NCBI RefSeq assembly: GCF_030689645.1
Contig: NZ_JAUYFU010000063.1
Span: 1-55,669 of the forward strand
Direction: 5' to 3'
Origin: Humidesulfovibrio sp.
GTDB taxonomy: Bacteria; Desulfobacterota; Desulfovibrionia; Desulfovibrionales; Desulfovibrionaceae
DNA: 55,669 nucleotides
The notes beneath the pieces are model-generated. The model searched no databases. It saw nothing but the letters and a program-made list of their open reading frames with translations, and was not told the origin of the DNA. Position numbers and translations under genes: made by a program. How positions within the stretch are numbered: position 1 is the first letter of the stretch; each line of letters opens with the position of its first letter. Below, piece after piece: positions 18,377 through 26,487 of the stretch.

Positions 18377-18928
18377 TTATTTGACGATGCGCACGTAGTT
18401 CTGCACGGTCCGCACGCCGTCAACCCTGTTGATGTGGCGGATGATGGCGTCGGCGTCGCGCTGGCTGGCCACAAGGCCAAGCACAACGGCGTTGCACTGC
18501 ACGGTCTTCACGTCCACCTGGGTGGACCAGATGTCGCCGTCCTCCACCAGCCGGGACTTGATCTTGGCGTAGAGCGCCAGATCATCCGTGGCTCCGCAGG
18601 CGGGATCCTCGCGCTTCTGGAAGGGCACGATGGTGACCTTGCGCACGCCTTCCACCTGCCGCGCCAGCTTCACGGCGCGCATCTTCTGCCGGTCGGACTC
18701 GAACTCGCCCACCACGTAGACCGTGCCCAGGTAGGAGTTCACAGAGATGTCGCGCAGCTTCACCACGTCATCATTGACATACGAGGCGCGCACCGAGGAT
18801 TCGATGCGCCCGTCGTCCACAAAGGTGCCCACGTCGCGCTGGTCGACGGCGGCTTTATAGGCGGTTGCGCAGCCCGTAAGCACGGGCAGCAGGCAAAGGC
18901 AGGCAATGGTCAGAAGAATACGGCGCAT
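18377..18928 (-). CDS. BON-domain lipoprotein
   Basis: The 183-residue protein has a lipoprotein signal (LLPVLTGCATAY, lipobox cysteine near residue 20) followed by two BON domains (about 40-110 and 115-183), as in the OsmY/DolP family of periplasmic phospholipid-binding envelope-maintenance proteins. GAAGGAG lies 8 nt before the chosen ATG; the longer upstream frame overlaps rluC and is rejected. It is followed by the NlpC/P60 lipoprotein gene on the same strand. Confidence 0.85.
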   Translation of the reverse strand: MRRILLTIACLCLLPVLTGCATAYKAAVDQRDVGTFVDDGRIESSVRASYVNDDVVKLRDISVNSYLGTVYVVGEFESDRQKMRAVKLARQVEGVRKVTIVPFQKREDPACGATDDLALYAKIKSRLVEDGDIWSTQVDVKTVQCNAVVLGLVASQRDADAIIRHINRVDGVRTVQNYVRIVK

Positions 18929-19011
18929 GGTCGAGACTCCTTCACGCGTGGCTGGGGTTGCCGGAAATTGGGAGAACACGCAAAGGCACAAGCAAAATCG
19001 GGGCCAAAGAA

Positions 19012-20109
19012 TCACGCCGTGGGCGGCGTCTGCTCCAGCGCGGCCTCGGCCAGGCTGGCGCGCAGCTTGTCCACCAGGGCCTGGGGCAGACCAAAGGGGC
19101 CGGTCCAGGGCGGCGGCGCGAAGAGAGCGCGCTCCGGCAGGCGCAAACACAGGGCATGCAGCAGCATGGGCACCCCGCGCACCTTGCGGCCATAAACCGA
19201 GTCGCTGATGACCGGATGGCCGCGCAAGGAAAGCTGCACACGGATCTGGTGGGTGCGGCCGGTGAAGAGGCGCACCAGCAGCAGCGTAGCCTGGCGCTTG
19301 CGCACCAGCGGGCGCACCTCGGCCCGGGCGCTCTTGCCCTCGCCCTCCTGGGCCTCAAGCACCTTCTTGCGGCCCAGCACCTGGCCTTCGGCCAGCTCCA
19401 GGCGGTCCAGGCGGTCCTCCATAAGCTCCGGCCCCTTGCCAGGCCAAGCTCCATCCACCCAGGCCAGATAGGTCTTGGCCACCCCACCGGTGGCGAAAAG
19501 GTCGTTGAGGCGGCGCAGTTCTGTGTAGCTCTTTGCCGCCAGCAGAATGCCAGAAGTGTCCTTGTCCAGCCGGTGGGTGAGCACGGGCACAAAGGGCGCG
19601 CCAGCGTACAGGACCTTCAGCCGGTCGGCCACAGAGTCCTTGTGCCGGGTGCCCGCATGGGCGCACAGCCCCGCAGGCTTGCGCACGGCCACATAGCCTT
19701 GTTCCTCGTGCAGGATGTCCAAGGTGAGGGGCGATGACATGCCTACGGATTCAGCAGGGACGGCGGGCGTCGGTTTTCCGTCGCCTTTTACGCCGGTCAG
19801 GGGCGGCACCCGCACCTCCTGCCCAATGGCCAAGCGGAAGAAGGGCTTCTTGCGGCCCCCATCCACCCGCACCTCACCCGTGCGGATGATGCGCAGGATG
19901 GCCGAGCCGGGCACCTCGCGCCCCAAGCGGCGCTGCAGGAACTGCAGGAGCTTCTGGCCCGCCTCCTCCGGCGTCACCACCAGGGGCGCACGGGCAGGAG
20001 CGGCGCTCTGGCCGGGCGCCTCGGCAACGGCTTCGGCGTGGCTCTCCTCGGCATGGGCCGACAAACCGCGCACGTTGCTTACCTTGGGATCGATGCTGGA
20101 AGGGGTCAT
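19012..20109 (-). CDS. RluC-type 23S rRNA pseudouridine synthase
   Basis: The 365-residue protein has an N-terminal S4 RNA-binding domain (about 45-110) and a RluA-family catalytic domain with HRLDKDTSG, which carries the catalytic aspartate, plus the conserved RTHQIRVQL. Length and the S4 domain favour RluC (23S U955/2504/2580) over RluA. An extra Ala/Pro/Glu-rich N-terminal stretch of about 40 residues precedes S4; the true start could be later. It faces no operon partner closely. The family is certain; the exact target site is inferred. Confidence 0.87.
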   Translation of the reverse strand: MTPSSIDPKVSNVRGLSAHAEESHAEAVAEAPGQSAAPARAPLVVTPEEAGQKLLQFLQRRLGREVPGSAILRIIRTGEVRVDGGRKKPFFRLAIGQEVRVPPLTGVKGDGKPTPAVPAESVGMSSPLTLDILHEEQGYVAVRKPAGLCAHAGTRHKDSVADRLKVLYAGAPFVPVLTHRLDKDTSGILLAAKSYTELRRLNDLFATGGVAKTYLAWVDGAWPGKGPELMEDRLDRLELAEGQVLGRKKVLEAQEGEGKSARAEVRPLVRKRQATLLLVRLFTGRTHQIRVQLSLRGHPVISDSVYGRKVRGVPMLLHALCLRLPERALFAPPPWTGPFGLPQALVDKLRASLAEAALEQTPPTA

Positions 20110-20137
20110 GGGGCCGCCTTGGGGGCGAAGGAGGTGA

Positions 20138-20172
20138 GCGCCGGGCCGGAAGACGCGCTTCCGGCCCGGCGC
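20138..20172 (-). terminator. 15-bp GC hairpin after the exported repeat protein gene
   Basis: GCGCCGGGCCGGAAG (20138-20152) pairs perfectly with 20158-20172 around a 5-nt loop. It begins 10 nt past the stop of the gene at 20182 on the minus strand and before rluC. No U-run follows, so it may be a processing or partial termination signal. Confidence 0.5.
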
Positions 20173-20181
20173 GAGAGAGGC

Positions 20182-21864
20182 TTACTGGTCGGTATTCAGG
20201 TCGTAGGTCACGATGACGGTCTTTTCGCTGCTTGCGCCGATGGCGCCGGTGTAGCTGTTGATGCAGACCACGAGCTGCTTCTTGCCCTCGTTCTTCAGGT
20301 CTTCCAGGGCCAGATCGACAACGGTGCCCTTGATGCGCCGCGTCTTCCAGGCCAGGCTCATGCCCACGCCGTCCCAGAACAGGGAGTGCACCTCGCCCAG
20401 GGAGAAGCGACGGAACTTCTTGAAGATCTGCGAGGCCACGGAAATGTCCTTATTGGCCAGCAGTTCATACTTCCCGCGCGAGTCGAAGGACACCGGGATC
20501 ATGCGGATGGGCACGTAGTAGAAGTCTTCCACGCCGGTGTCGCGGGTGCCCATGTCCATGCCGGGCAGGCGCTCGTCCACGATGACGTAATTGTTGGAGC
20601 TGTTGTAGCCGTCCTCCTGGGAGTACTGCGACTCAAGGTCCGCCGTGAAAACCTTCATATAGTTGTATTCGTTCAACACGACGATCTTGAACGTGTTGCC
20701 CTCTGGCACGTAGGAGAAGTTGTACAGGTTGGCGATGCTGGGCAGGTTCAGCTTGCGCACAGGCTGCAGGCTGCCGTCCTGGTAGAGCATCTCGCTCACG
20801 CCGGTCTCGTCAAAGGGGCCGTGGGAGCCCTTGGCCTGGCCCAGCAAGGTGGGCTGATTGGTGGGCGGGGTGCGCACGACGGAAAGGTGCATCTTCTGCG
20901 GGGGCATGAAGTTGTCGAACTTGCCGCTGTTGAAGCTCAGGATAAAGGAACGCGGCGTGGCGTTTCCGTCCGGGTCGTCCAGGCCGGAGGCGATGATCTC
21001 GGCTTTGCCATCGCGGTTAAGGTCCAGCAGGCTCACACGCAGGAGTTTGATGCGCATGCCGAGCTTATACTCGCCCAGGGGCTTCAGCGTGTTCTGGAAG
21101 AACTCATAGGCATAGATAACGTTGGTACCAGCGATTATGACGCGGTTTTTCTTGTCGCCCACGTAGTCGCCCACCACCATGTTCACGGAGGCGAAGCGCA
21201 GGCTCTGGCTCTGCCAGCGGCCCGGGGTCTCGGCGCCGCCCTCGTAACGGAACTGCGGGTTCATCACCGGCCCGCCGGTATTGCCCACAGGAGCCTCGCC
21301 GGTGTCTCCGGCCACGAAGTCGGCGTTTCTCGGCACGGGCACCCTGGACTGCACGGCCTGGCGCACTTCCTTGCGCTCGGCGGCTTTGGCGTCCTCGCCG
21401 GGGCGCTTGAAGACTTCGCTGCGCACGTCGTTGCTCAGGCGCTCCAGCGCGGGCAGCAGGCCCTCCAGCGGGACCTTGGAGCTTTTGCTCCAGCTCTGCC
21501 CCTTGCGGTCATAAACGTTGAGCGTGATGTTGATCTGCTTGTCGTTGTCCTGAAAGTCCAGGTTGCCAGCCACCAGATAGTCCGAGCCGATGGCTCCCAT
21601 GAGGGACTGCGCTTCCGTCACGTTGGCCGGAAAGCGGCTGCCGGCGCGGGCAACCTTGTCGGCGTCCACGGGCTCAAAGTACCCCATCCAGGTGAGGCGG
21701 TTGGACACCGGGGACTGCGCCCCCTTGCCAAGGTACTGGAATTTTTCGCTATTGACCTTGAAGGGCAGCACGGCATAGGTGCGCGCGCCCTGGGCCAGCG
21801 CCAACGCGGGGACGGCCAGCGCAAGGCAAAGCAGGATCAGGGCGGAAAGTCGCTTCAAAGACAT
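20182..21864 (-). CDS. Exported FG-GAP/VCBS-like repeat protein
   Basis: The 560-residue protein has a signal peptide (LILLCLALAVPALALAQ) and an N-terminal region resembling TolB-like or CsgG-like domains (YAVLPFKVNS; VAGNLDFQDNDKQINI). FG-GAP/VCBS-type repeats follow, with Asp/Gly calcium-binding-like loops such as LDLNRDGKAEIIASG, probably forming a beta-propeller. It is likely periplasmic or surface-exposed. The start at MSLKRL is chosen because GAGGAG lies at proper spacing. No enzyme motif is recognised; such proteins are found widely in Desulfovibrio relatives without known function. Confidence 0.75.
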   Translation of the reverse strand: MSLKRLSALILLCLALAVPALALAQGARTYAVLPFKVNSEKFQYLGKGAQSPVSNRLTWMGYFEPVDADKVARAGSRFPANVTEAQSLMGAIGSDYLVAGNLDFQDNDKQINITLNVYDRKGQSWSKSSKVPLEGLLPALERLSNDVRSEVFKRPGEDAKAAERKEVRQAVQSRVPVPRNADFVAGDTGEAPVGNTGGPVMNPQFRYEGGAETPGRWQSQSLRFASVNMVVGDYVGDKKNRVIIAGTNVIYAYEFFQNTLKPLGEYKLGMRIKLLRVSLLDLNRDGKAEIIASGLDDPDGNATPRSFILSFNSGKFDNFMPPQKMHLSVVRTPPTNQPTLLGQAKGSHGPFDETGVSEMLYQDGSLQPVRKLNLPSIANLYNFSYVPEGNTFKIVVLNEYNYMKVFTADLESQYSQEDGYNSSNNYVIVDERLPGMDMGTRDTGVEDFYYVPIRMIPVSFDSRGKYELLANKDISVASQIFKKFRRFSLGEVHSLFWDGVGMSLAWKTRRIKGTVVDLALEDLKNEGKKQLVVCINSYTGAIGASSEKTVIVTYDLNTDQ

Positions 21865-22066
21865 ACGGGCACTCCTCCTCAAAGGGGGGCGATGGGTTGG
21901 CTCTTCTGCTGCAAGTCAAGCGACAGGGTTTCCTGCCGCCTGCTGGGCAAATAACACCAACGGATGCGGCATGCAAAAGAAACCTTGGAGCCCCTCCCCC
22001 CCCACCACCATGAAAAGCTGCATGCTGTGCGTTGCCAAGCCAGCCCGGGCGCGGTATTCCCCACTT

Positions 22067-23431
22067 ATGCAGACTCGCACCTTCCGCATCACCACGTCCC
22101 CGCAGGAGCGCCCCCAGGTGGAGGCCCTGCTTGAAGCCCAAGGCTTCGCCTTCACCCCGGAGCCTTATTACCCGGCTGCGCGCAGGCTTGAATGCGAGCC
22201 GTTTCCCCTAGGCTCGTCCCTGGCCGCAGGCTTCGGCCTTATTTATATTCAGGACCGCTCGTCCATGCTGCCCCCGGCCCTGCTTGGCGCGGCGGAAGGC
22301 GACGTGTGCCTGGACATGTGCGCCAGCCCCGGCGGCAAGACAGGCATCCTGGCGGGAGAGGTGGGCCGGACAGGTTTTGTGCTGGCGGCTGAGGCCTCCC
22401 GCGACCGTCTGGCCACCCTGCGCCAGAACCTTCGGCGCGTGGGCGCGCTCACCGCCGCCACCATCGGTGTAGAGAGCCAGCACCTGGACCTCGCGCCCGG
22501 GTGCTTCGACGCCATCCTCCTCGACCCGCCCTGCAGCGGCTGGGGCACGGTGGACAAGAATCCCAAGGTGCTGGATCTCTGGACCCCGGAAAAGGCCGAA
22601 ATCCTCGTGCGGCTGCAGCAGGAGCTTTTCGCGCGCGCCGCGGAACTCCTAAGGCCCGGCGGTCGGCTCATGTTCTCCACCTGCACCACCAATGTGCGCG
22701 AAAACGAAGAACAGGCCGCCTGGGCTCTGGCTACTCTCCCCCTGGAACTAGACCCCCTGCCGGACCCCAAGGGCTTTGCCCGCGTGCCCCTGGCCCTGCC
22801 GGGCCTTGACGGCGTGCTGCGTGTGGGTGGCCAGGACAAGGGCGACGATACAGCCGATGCTGGCGGCCAGGGTTTCTTCCTGGCCCGGTTCCGCAAACGG
22901 GTGGACAGCAATACGACAACTGCGCCCACGGGCGAAACCTACCCTCCCCTGGGCGGGCGTGAACTTGGCGCCAAGGACTTCGCTCAGGCCCGCGATGCTG
23001 GAGTAGACTTCAGTCGCCTGCCCCCGGGCGAGGTGCGCGAATTCGGCGGCAAGGCGTACTTCCTGCACCAGGCGGCCCTCGACCTCTGCGCCAGATCCGG
23101 CCTGGGGTCCGGCGGTCAGCGCTGGCAAGGCTTCCTGCTTGGGCAGGTTCAGGGGGGGCGCTTCGTGCCCGCCGCGCGCACCCGGGCGCTCATGCCTCCG
23201 GTGCAAGACTTGCCCGCTTCATGCAAACTTGATGTGGACGAGCCTGCGATTATTTTAGACCTCTTGGCCGGACGCAGCCTTGAAGCCCCTGGCGGCCCCA
23301 TCGCCAAGGCCGCTGGCGGCAAAGGCCGGGCCGCACAGGACACTGTCGGCATGGTTGGCCTGTATTTCCGGGGTCTTGCCCTTGGCTGGCTCACCAGGAA
23401 AGGCCGTCGCCTGCTCTGGTCGGACAGATAA
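22067..23431 (+). CDS. RsmF/RsmB-like rRNA m5C methyltransferase
   Basis: The 454-residue protein carries the RNA (cytosine-5) methyltransferase fold: SAM loop CASPGGKTG, the motif IV cysteine in DPPCSGWGT, and the motif VI cysteine in FSTCTTNVREN. A C-terminal extension (about 300-454) resembles the PUA-like tail of RsmF/YebU. The start MQTRTFRIT is chosen at the conserved domain boundary; no strong ribosome site is visible, and the longer upstream frame overlaps the divergent gene. Likely target is 16S rRNA, with the exact cytidine unknown. Confidence 0.85.
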   Translation: MQTRTFRITTSPQERPQVEALLEAQGFAFTPEPYYPAARRLECEPFPLGSSLAAGFGLIYIQDRSSMLPPALLGAAEGDVCLDMCASPGGKTGILAGEVGRTGFVLAAEASRDRLATLRQNLRRVGALTAATIGVESQHLDLAPGCFDAILLDPPCSGWGTVDKNPKVLDLWTPEKAEILVRLQQELFARAAELLRPGGRLMFSTCTTNVRENEEQAAWALATLPLELDPLPDPKGFARVPLALPGLDGVLRVGGQDKGDDTADAGGQGFFLARFRKRVDSNTTTAPTGETYPPLGGRELGAKDFAQARDAGVDFSRLPPGEVREFGGKAYFLHQAALDLCARSGLGSGGQRWQGFLLGQVQGGRFVPAARTRALMPPVQDLPASCKLDVDEPAIILDLLAGRSLEAPGGPIAKAAGGKGRAAQDTVGMVGLYFRGLALGWLTRKGRRLLWSDR

Positions 23432-23478
23432 AAAAATGAAGTCGAGGTCACAAAAATCAGGTTTTTTGCAAAAAACCT

Positions 23479-23506
23479 TTGACAGGCCAGGCTGAAGATG
23501 ACAAAC
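23479..23506 (+). promoter_or_regulatory. Possible tRNA promoter
   Basis: TTGACA at 23479-23484 is a perfect -35 hexamer, and the -10 zone about 17 nt later (ACAAAC) is weak. It lies 106 nt before tRNA-Val. A 20-nt palindrome, AGGTTTTTTGCAAAAAACCT (23459-23478), directly precedes it and may be the rsmF gene's termination structure or an operator. Confidence 0.3.
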
Positions 23507-23589
23507 GGTTTCTCCGTGGCGGGCAGCCAAAAAGAAGCAGGGCGGTGACAGCCCACAAAATGCTTCTGAACAGAGCGCTCGATGACTCT

Positions 23590-23665
23590 GGGCGGATAGC
23601 TCAGCTGGAAGAGCATCGGCCTTACAAGCCGAGGGTCGCAGGTTCGAGCCCTGTTCCGCCTACCA
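23590..23665 (+). tRNA. tRNA-Val (anticodon TAC)
   Basis: The 76-nt cloverleaf includes the encoded CCA. The acceptor stem is GGGCGGA with TCCGCCT (one G-U pair), the anticodon loop is CTTACAA between TCGGC and GCCGA, and the T-loop is GTTCGAGCC. It is followed 14 nt later by tRNA-Asp, so the two are probably one transcript. Confidence 0.96.
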
Positions 23666-23679
23666 CGATCATTCAGTGC

Positions 23680-23756
23680 GGAGCGGTAGTTAAGTTGGTT
23701 ATAACGCCGGCCTGTCACGTCGGAGGGCGCGAGTTCAAGTCTCGTCCGCTCCGCCA
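23680..23756 (+). tRNA. tRNA-Asp (anticodon GTC)
   Basis: The 77-nt cloverleaf includes CCA. The acceptor stem GGAGCGG pairs with CCGCTCC, the anticodon loop is CTGTCAC between CCGGC and GTCGG, and the discriminator base is G, as expected for tRNA-Asp. Its 3' end lies 8 nt before the first of two terminators. Confidence 0.96.
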
Positions 23757-23764
23757 GCACTGCC

Positions 23765-23797
23765 AAGGGCTGAACTCGAAAGGGTTCAGCCCTTTTT
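23765..23797 (+). terminator. Intrinsic terminator 1 of the tRNA unit
   Basis: The 11-bp stem AAGGGCTGAAC/GTTCAGCCCTT closes the loop TCGAAAGG and is followed by five T residues in all. It is a classical Rho-independent terminator. Confidence 0.88.
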
Positions 23798-23810
23798 GAT
23801 TTACAATGTC

Positions 23811-23847
23811 AGAGGCCGAACTCGAAAGGGTTCGGCCTCTTTTTTTA
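23811..23847 (+). terminator. Intrinsic terminator 2 of the tRNA unit
   Basis: The 11-bp stem AGAGGCCGAAC/GTTCGGCCTCT is followed by an eight-T run that begins with the last stem base. It has the same 8-nt loop as terminator 1, TCGAAAGG, suggesting duplication with drift of the stem. Confidence 0.88.
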
Positions 23848-23891
23848 ATCTTCTAAACGCTTCGTAACGCCAGCAGAACGGCCCCGTTGCG

Positions 23892-25628
23892 CTATGGCCT
23901 CCCGCCCCCCTCCGCTTTCCGGCGCAGAGCCATCCAGAGCAGCACACAGGCGTAGCCGAGCCCCAGAGTCAGCAAGTGGTGCAAGGCCAGCCAGCTGTTG
24001 CGCGCCAGGCAGATGAACACCCCGTAGATGGCGAAAGGCAGCAGCACCGAACGCCACTGCCGCAAAAGCGCAGCCAGGGCCCCGGCCATGGCGAAAACCG
24101 CGTTGCTGGAGCCGTAGTCCACCTCGCCCAGGGTGGCGGCCCAAGCCCCAGGCGACAGCTTCGCGAGCAGCGCCCAGCATACTGCCTGCGTCAGGGGATT
24201 CGACAGCCAAAGCCCGCCCGCCAGAAGCAACAGGTATGGTCCGCGTCCAAGCAGCACCTCGATGACTGCGCCAAAAAGCAAAAATGAAAGCTGGTCCCCC
24301 AGAAGATGGAACCAGTGATTGTGAAACAGCGGGCCAAGGAACAGCCCCTGCCAGGTGACGTCTCCCGGCACGTACCCGGAGCGCCTGAATAGTTCGTCGA
24401 GGGCTGGCCAGTACAGACGCCCCAGGTGCAGGCCCACAAAGAGCAGCACGAGGGAACAGGTGACCCAGGTGCGGCGCAACAGTTCACCCAGGGTGGGCGG
24501 GGCCAGCTCGCCCAACGGCGCGGCCAGCACGGGCGCGGCCTCAGGCCGCAGATCAAGCCCGCCGCTGGCGGCGACAAGATGGAGCAAAGGCCGCAGCAGG
24601 CCGTCAGGGAAATGCGCGCGCAGGGCGTCGGCCAAGGCAGTGGACAGGCGTGGGCAGGTGGAGGCCAGGTAAAGCGGCTCCCAGGCCGTGGGCGCAAACT
24701 TGTCCTTGAACTCCGCCAGGGAGCGGAAGTTGTACCCCCAGCGCCAACGCCGGAAGAGCAGTCCAAGCACCCCGGCGCCCGCACCTTCGGGCTCGATATG
24801 CGCAAGAGGAGCCATGCCCAGGCGGGCCTCGGCCACTCCCTCGGCGTGGAGCAGGCGCATGGCCTCCAGAATCAGCAGTTCGCTCACTCCGGCCCGAGCC
24901 CCAGGCAGGCGCGGCATGTCCTGGAAATAGTAGCCCAGAACGCGGCCCTGGCTGCAAAAGGGCGCAGCGGCGAGGAAAGCCTGCAACTGCCCACGCACGC
25001 GCAGGGTGAAATAGCGCTTGGACGCTTCCTGGGCAAAGGGCTCCACCTGGGCCAGAAAGCCCAGGGGCAGGCAGTCCTTATCCTCCAGCCAACGATCGGC
25101 CACCTCGCGCATTTCCACGCGCAGGGCGTCGGCCTCGTGCCCAGACATCGCGGCAAAGTCTTCAGCGCGCACCTCGGCCCCCCGGCGCGTCAAAGCGCGC
25201 GCCACTGGATGGCGGCCCAGCGGGTCCTGACCATGGGAAAAATACTCGGCAAGGCGGAACACCGGCTCTGAGCCGATCTGCCACGCGAAGAAGCCGCGCT
25301 GCTGGAGTTCGGCGGCCAATGCCCGGCTTACGGGCATGGCCAGACAACGCCTGGCATCCGGCTGTTTCTGGGCCTCTTCCGCCAGGGCAGCCAGGGCGTC
25401 GGCGCGCAGTATCGACGGAGCCAAAGGCTCACTGGCAGCGATACGCGCGCGGGGAGTCTCCAGCACGCGCAAGGCGACGGAACCAGCGGACACGTCGCCA
25501 GGCATAGCAGCCGGAAAACAGGTGACGAACTGCCCGCCCAGAGTGGCAAGGGAGCTGGTGCGATCCCCGTGCAGGCGGAAGAGGTCCTGAAGCTGCTCGT
25601 TCTCGGTGTGGGCGGGGCTTTGGCGCAT
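23892..25628 (-). CDS. DUF2156 (MprF C-terminal-like) and rhomboid fusion membrane protein
   Basis: The 578-residue protein joins two families. Residues about 20-310 match DUF2156, the aminoacyl-phosphatidylglycerol synthase catalytic fold, including the characteristic ARLGMAPLAHI. Residues about 370-578 are hydrophobic and rhomboid-like: HNHWFHLLGDQLSFLLFG, an FGAVIE turn, GSSN with candidate nucleophile S508, and HH at 550-551 in the last helices. The usual GxSG reads GSSN. It may modify lipid headgroups, cleave membrane proteins, or use the rhomboid part only as an anchor. The ATG at 25628 is preferred over an upstream TTG. Confidence 0.78.
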   Translation of the reverse strand: MRQSPAHTENEQLQDLFRLHGDRTSSLATLGGQFVTCFPAAMPGDVSAGSVALRVLETPRARIAASEPLAPSILRADALAALAEEAQKQPDARRCLAMPVSRALAAELQQRGFFAWQIGSEPVFRLAEYFSHGQDPLGRHPVARALTRRGAEVRAEDFAAMSGHEADALRVEMREVADRWLEDKDCLPLGFLAQVEPFAQEASKRYFTLRVRGQLQAFLAAAPFCSQGRVLGYYFQDMPRLPGARAGVSELLILEAMRLLHAEGVAEARLGMAPLAHIEPEGAGAGVLGLLFRRWRWGYNFRSLAEFKDKFAPTAWEPLYLASTCPRLSTALADALRAHFPDGLLRPLLHLVAASGGLDLRPEAAPVLAAPLGELAPPTLGELLRRTWVTCSLVLLFVGLHLGRLYWPALDELFRRSGYVPGDVTWQGLFLGPLFHNHWFHLLGDQLSFLLFGAVIEVLLGRGPYLLLLAGGLWLSNPLTQAVCWALLAKLSPGAWAATLGEVDYGSSNAVFAMAGALAALLRQWRSVLLPFAIYGVFICLARNSWLALHHLLTLGLGYACVLLWMALRRKAEGGGRP

Positions 25629-25690
25629 GGCGCACAACTACCCGCAATGAGGAGTGAGCGCAACGGGGAGAGTGAGGAGAGAGAAGGAGT

Positions 25691-26455
25691 CTACGGCTGC
25701 AGAAAACGCCTCAGGGCGGCCTCAAGGCTGTCCACGGGCACTGTGGTGTCCAGGCAGGGGCCGTTAGGACGCTCGTTCAGCACGCCGAACACCGGCAGCG
25801 GGTAGGTGTCCTGAATGCCGGAGGACAGGTCGCGGTAGCAGGCCACGGCGATGATGATGGCGGGCCGCTTCTGCACCACGATGCGCCGGGCTATGGTGCC
25901 GCCAGTGGCGATGGCCAGATGCACGCCGTAGCGGTCGCGCAGCTCCAGAAGGCCCGCTATGGGGCATAGGCCGCAGCGGCGGCAGTTGTCGATGTCGTAG
26001 GTCAACCGCATGTCGCAACGGCTGTTCTGCAGGCAGTGGGGCATCAGCAGGAGTATCTTGGACGGCGGGAAGCGGCCCAGCTCACGCAGCACTAGCTCGT
26101 TGTTGACCTTGATGAAGGAGGTGTGGATGTCCTCCTTCGAGAAGCCCAACGCCCGGCCAAGCAGGCTCATGAGGGGCAGAAGCAGCTTCACCGTAACCCC
26201 GCGCACGCGCCCGGCCAGCGGCAGCGGCCTGTGGATGACGATGCTCAAAAGCAGGCCCAGGCAGGCCCAGAGCACCAGCAGGAGCAGCACGCCAAGAACC
26301 GCGCCCAAAATCCAAGGGGCGTAGGGGTGCAGGTTCCTGAGGCCCACGTACGGCACCACCCAGAGCAGCACCAAAACCGAGCACATCAGCGCACAGGTGC
26401 CACCGATGAGCCCGATGAACAGCCGCTTGCGCGAAGTGCTGCCCGTGCCGTCCAT
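25691..26455 (-). CDS. DUF116 membrane protein
   Basis: The 254-residue protein has two transmembrane helices (about residues 14-40 and 55-75), then a DUF116 domain with cysteines CLQNSRCDM and CRRCGLCPIAG, the latter like an iron-sulfur or metal site, and later VACYRDLSSG. DUF116 proteins often sit next to fmt, as here, but their function is not established. The start MDGTGST follows GGGGAA at good spacing. It lies 32 nt downstream of fmt in the same minus-strand operon. Confidence 0.82.
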   Translation of the reverse strand: MDGTGSTSRKRLFIGLIGGTCALMCSVLVLLWVVPYVGLRNLHPYAPWILGAVLGVLLLLVLWACLGLLLSIVIHRPLPLAGRVRGVTVKLLLPLMSLLGRALGFSKEDIHTSFIKVNNELVLRELGRFPPSKILLLMPHCLQNSRCDMRLTYDIDNCRRCGLCPIAGLLELRDRYGVHLAIATGGTIARRIVVQKRPAIIIAVACYRDLSSGIQDTYPLPVFGVLNERPNGPCLDTTVPVDSLEAALRRFLQP

Positions 26456-26487
26456 CTGTTCCCCTTTGGTCAGCCCGCGCACAGGGC

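Noticed and set aside
20038-21954. 638-codon plus-strand frame opposite the exported repeat protein
   Set aside because: The minus-strand gene has a signal peptide, ribosome site and domain-like sequence. The opposite product shows no motif.
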